A stretch of DNA of 64,000 bases from Sipunculus nudus. Lineage: Eukaryota > Annelida > Sipuncula > Golfingiida > Sipunculidae. The notes below the pieces were generated by a model. The model saw nothing but the letters and a program-made list of their open reading frames with translations. It had not been told where the DNA came from and searched no databases. Below, in pieces: positions 61,563-64,000 of the stretch (within the stretch, counting starts at the first letter, position 1; each line of letters begins with the position of its first letter). The position numbers and the translations under genes were made by a program. The DNA is taken from the NCBI GenBank assembly GCA_026874595.1, contig CM049307.1, forward strand, positions 19,197,079 to 19,261,078, written 5' to 3'.

Positions 61563-61581
61563 GGCGGCCAAGATGGCCGCC
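61563..61581. repeat. GC-rich hairpin in an AAGATGGCGGCC context
   Basis: GGCGGCC, 5-base loop, GGCCGCC: a perfect 7-bp stem in otherwise AT-rich DNA. CAAGATGGC occurs twice (61558 and 61569), the second copy overlapping the hairpin. Confidence 0.65.
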
Positions 61582-61828
61582 GGATTATAAAATATCAATA
61601 CATTCAAATACATTATTTGTCCTAGAATACTTTCCAAGTGCACTATTCCTATGTTTTCGGGGTCAATAAATTCATTTATAAGGGTTTAAAGTCTGTAAAA
61701 TGACTATGTGAATGAATCCTGATTTTGTTTATATTGAAATTGTCCTAAATTGGCTTTCGTTTACTAGCACATGTACATCAAACATTATTTGTTACATTTA
61801 TAACAGTAGTCGCATACATTGTGATTGT

Positions 61829-62720
61829 ATTCAAATGAAAGTGTCATTTGATGGCTTAGGTTTGTCTGCTTTGTCATGCATTTGGATGCTTAAATTGAGG
61901 AACAGTGTTTATTGCAATATTCTTCCTTTGAATTTTCCTTTATTTGCGTGCTTACAAATGTAATTGCTTTGAAGAGGTGATGGTTGCAAAAAACTTATCC
62001 TTGGAAATCTGCAATAAAATTAGGATTGAACTTGATATATCCGTAAAAACTAATCATTAGAATGTTTTTAACCTGCTTCTTACTTTTATATCAGACTGAA
62101 TGCGTGCGTGGCAGGATACAGACCTATGTAAGAAGCTGACACCTGTCAGCTATATAGATTCTGCCTTGTGTACCTACTGAACTTTTAAGTGCTAAAAGTC
62201 CCTTTTTCGTCAGCACACCCAACGGTTAAAGTTGATAATTTTTTTCGAATACTGCACCTTCAAATGAAAGTGTCATTTGCTGGGGCAGGTTTTATTATAT
62301 TAATATTTCATTTCTGATTTCCTCTGTTTGATATCCCATTATTTGCATGCTTACGAATGTATTAACTACTTTGCAGAGGTGAAAGATGAAAGAAACTAAG
62401 GTATCTTGTCTCGTATCAAAGTGGGAGCTTGATATATTAGTAAAGAATGGTTAGGAATTTTTAAAATCGACAAACATGATATTAAATTTTACCATCAACT
62501 TAACATTCAGATCTTTATTAGTGCAAGTAAAAAATAGAAAAAAGTTCAGCTGAAATTGAATTTTCATGTACTAGTAACATGTATTTGAACATCATGAATG
62601 TTTCAAAGGAAAGACTTTTATTTATAATTTATTTAGACTACATGCGTGCATGACAAGAAACGCGCTCATGTAGAAGGTTACACCTGTTTGCTGTATAGAT
62701 TCTAATCTTCTTTTGTCATG
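61829..62720. repeat. Diverged tandem duplication (~430-540 bp)
   Basis: TCAAATGAAAGTGTCATTTG at about 61830 recurs near 62261. TTTGCGTGCTTACAAATGTA near 61944 recurs as TTTGCATGCTTACGAATGTA near 62342. GACT-ATGCGTGC at 62093 recurs at 62635, followed in both by a CACCTGT and a TATAGATTCT block. The offset drifts from about 400 to 542 because of indels. Old, non-coding. Confidence 0.65.
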
Positions 62721-64000
62721 AAGTAATGGCTTTCAGACTGTATGTTGGCATGAAAACAGAATCAAAACACATTTAGAGGTGCGCAAATATTGTTGCTATA
62801 TGCTACCTTAGTAATATGGTGATAAATGCATGAAATAATCAATACTCATGAAGATACCTTTTGCAGATCACTATTTTTGTGATATGGTGATAATGCAGAC
62901 TTTAGACTGTTTTCTCGTATGAAGGAACCAAAACGTGTCAGTAAACTATCACTGCCCTTTGTTGTGATGTTTTCTTTGTGATATAGAACTAGTTCCTTGC
63001 CAACGAGTTGCCATTAAAGTTTACTTTGCATAATTTGTTTATTTCAACAAAATACTTTCATTTGCTGACATTATGCACGTTTGTAGATTCATGTAGTACC
63101 TGCATGTATTGTTAAAAATATTCACTACATGTATGAGTCGGTGCTGCCAGGTTCAAGCTAGTTGATCTTTCATGGATGGATGCTCAGAAAATGGAAAAAC
63201 AAGGCGGAAGATATAAAGAGTCGGATTCACAAAACAAGGTTAAAATGCACCCTCAGGTCCAAGACATGCATTTTATCTTGGTTTGAGTTTTTATCGACTC
63301 GTTTGGTGATTGTAACTTTTCTGTGCTTTCAGCTTCTGAGATCTGGCACCTCAGTACAGTTACACTTTCCCTTTGTCAGTTTAATGTCCAATTGCAGAAT
63401 GCTTGGGAAACTTATATTTCATACCATCTGCTTCATTAAGTGAACCTACATTTTTGAGAATACTTCTGAATATTATTACTGAACAGAACAGTTTATTAAG
63501 GCATTCTTGGTAATATTGCCAGCAATTTTTTATTACATGTGCCTGAATATTTTTTTTAGATTTGGCAGGACAAGAGCGTTTTTCTTCTGGTAAAACACAC
63601 ACAATTCCAACTAACTATCGGTTCTTTTTGTCTTATGTGCAAGGTTCAGTTCGATCTACAATTTTGCTTCTTGTGCACTTGAAGATAAAATATGTACTAG
63701 GTCTTCATGCAAGCAAAGAGTCTGGAAGCTGGCAAAAGAACCATTAACTTATAAACAAAAAATTTCTTCAACATGGATTGTTCAACTGGTTATAATAACA
63801 ACTACAAAGCACTTTCCATGGGTCGGATGTCAAAGTAGTGGACGGAATCAGAGGACACGAAGAAAACAACCGACTCTGTACAGACCACTACAACCCACTC
63901 TCATAGCAACATCAGGGATGGAAACATCAAGTGAAGAGAGCCGAGCGTTTTACCAATCGACTGTCCCTTTCATTGCATTGAAAGAGTGTTTAAATACTTA

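Larger units (their letters stand above)
61426..64000. other. Gene-free right end of the window
   Basis: About 2.6 kb of AT-rich sequence without a recognisable gene. It contains a GC hairpin at 61563, a diverged duplication at 61829-62720 and a weaker one at 62729-62935. A 10-11 codon match to a GTPase motif near 63555 is discussed in the findings. Nothing else can be named. Confidence 0.5.

Overview
This is a 64 kb piece of an animal nuclear genome, AT-rich and dominated by repeats. I found no intact gene. An animal source is inferred from a degenerate BEL/Pao LTR retrotransposon (a metazoan group) and a CR1/L2/Jockey-type LINE fragment. The many poly-G/poly-C tracts and small inverted-repeat elements would fit a marine invertebrate, for instance a mollusc. 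The species cannot be fixed from the sequence.

Layout. (1) 1-11621: head-to-tail copies of a ~4.3 kb unit, nearly identical to each other. The first copy lacks ~1.75 kb and the last is a stub of ~80 bp. The unit itself is built from older, diverged tandem duplications (a 152-bp period and a ~0.5 kb period) and carries three long G/C homopolymers that differ in length between copies. (2) 11622-17108: unique sequence with no recognisable gene, but with a MITE-like inverted-repeat element, several hairpins, four more homopolymer tracts and one candidate TATA/Inr promoter. (3) 17109-55430: a 38.3 kb satellite array of a 44-bp monomer. It has 853 core monomer steps, almost no indels, a 12-14 bp palindrome in each monomer, and nested higher-order repeats (220, 925, 1100, 1452, 1760 and 6688 bp, plus a block duplicated 18.5 kb apart). 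Both edges decay into the same diverged, probably ancestral, monomer type. (4) 55431-61361: a dead BEL/Pao element with LTR remnants, a likely primer-binding site, a gag fragment interrupted by a LINE 3' fragment, a frameshifted pol, and an unrelated solo LTR in reverse orientation between the RNase H and integrase regions. (5) 61362-61425: about 1.4 satellite monomers directly after the 3' LTR, which shows that the retroelement lies inside the edge of the satellite array. (6) 61426-64000: non-coding sequence with weak internal duplications.

Nothing here works together as a pathway. The window records repeat evolution: amplification of a short palindromic satellite, segmental re-amplification at several scales, and nested transposon insertion at its eroding edge. 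Most short open reading frames here are chance or repeat-derived. Those in the satellite can be explained exactly by one recurring point variant. Positions and repeat offsets were counted by hand from the sequence; family names rest on motif recognition, with no database search.
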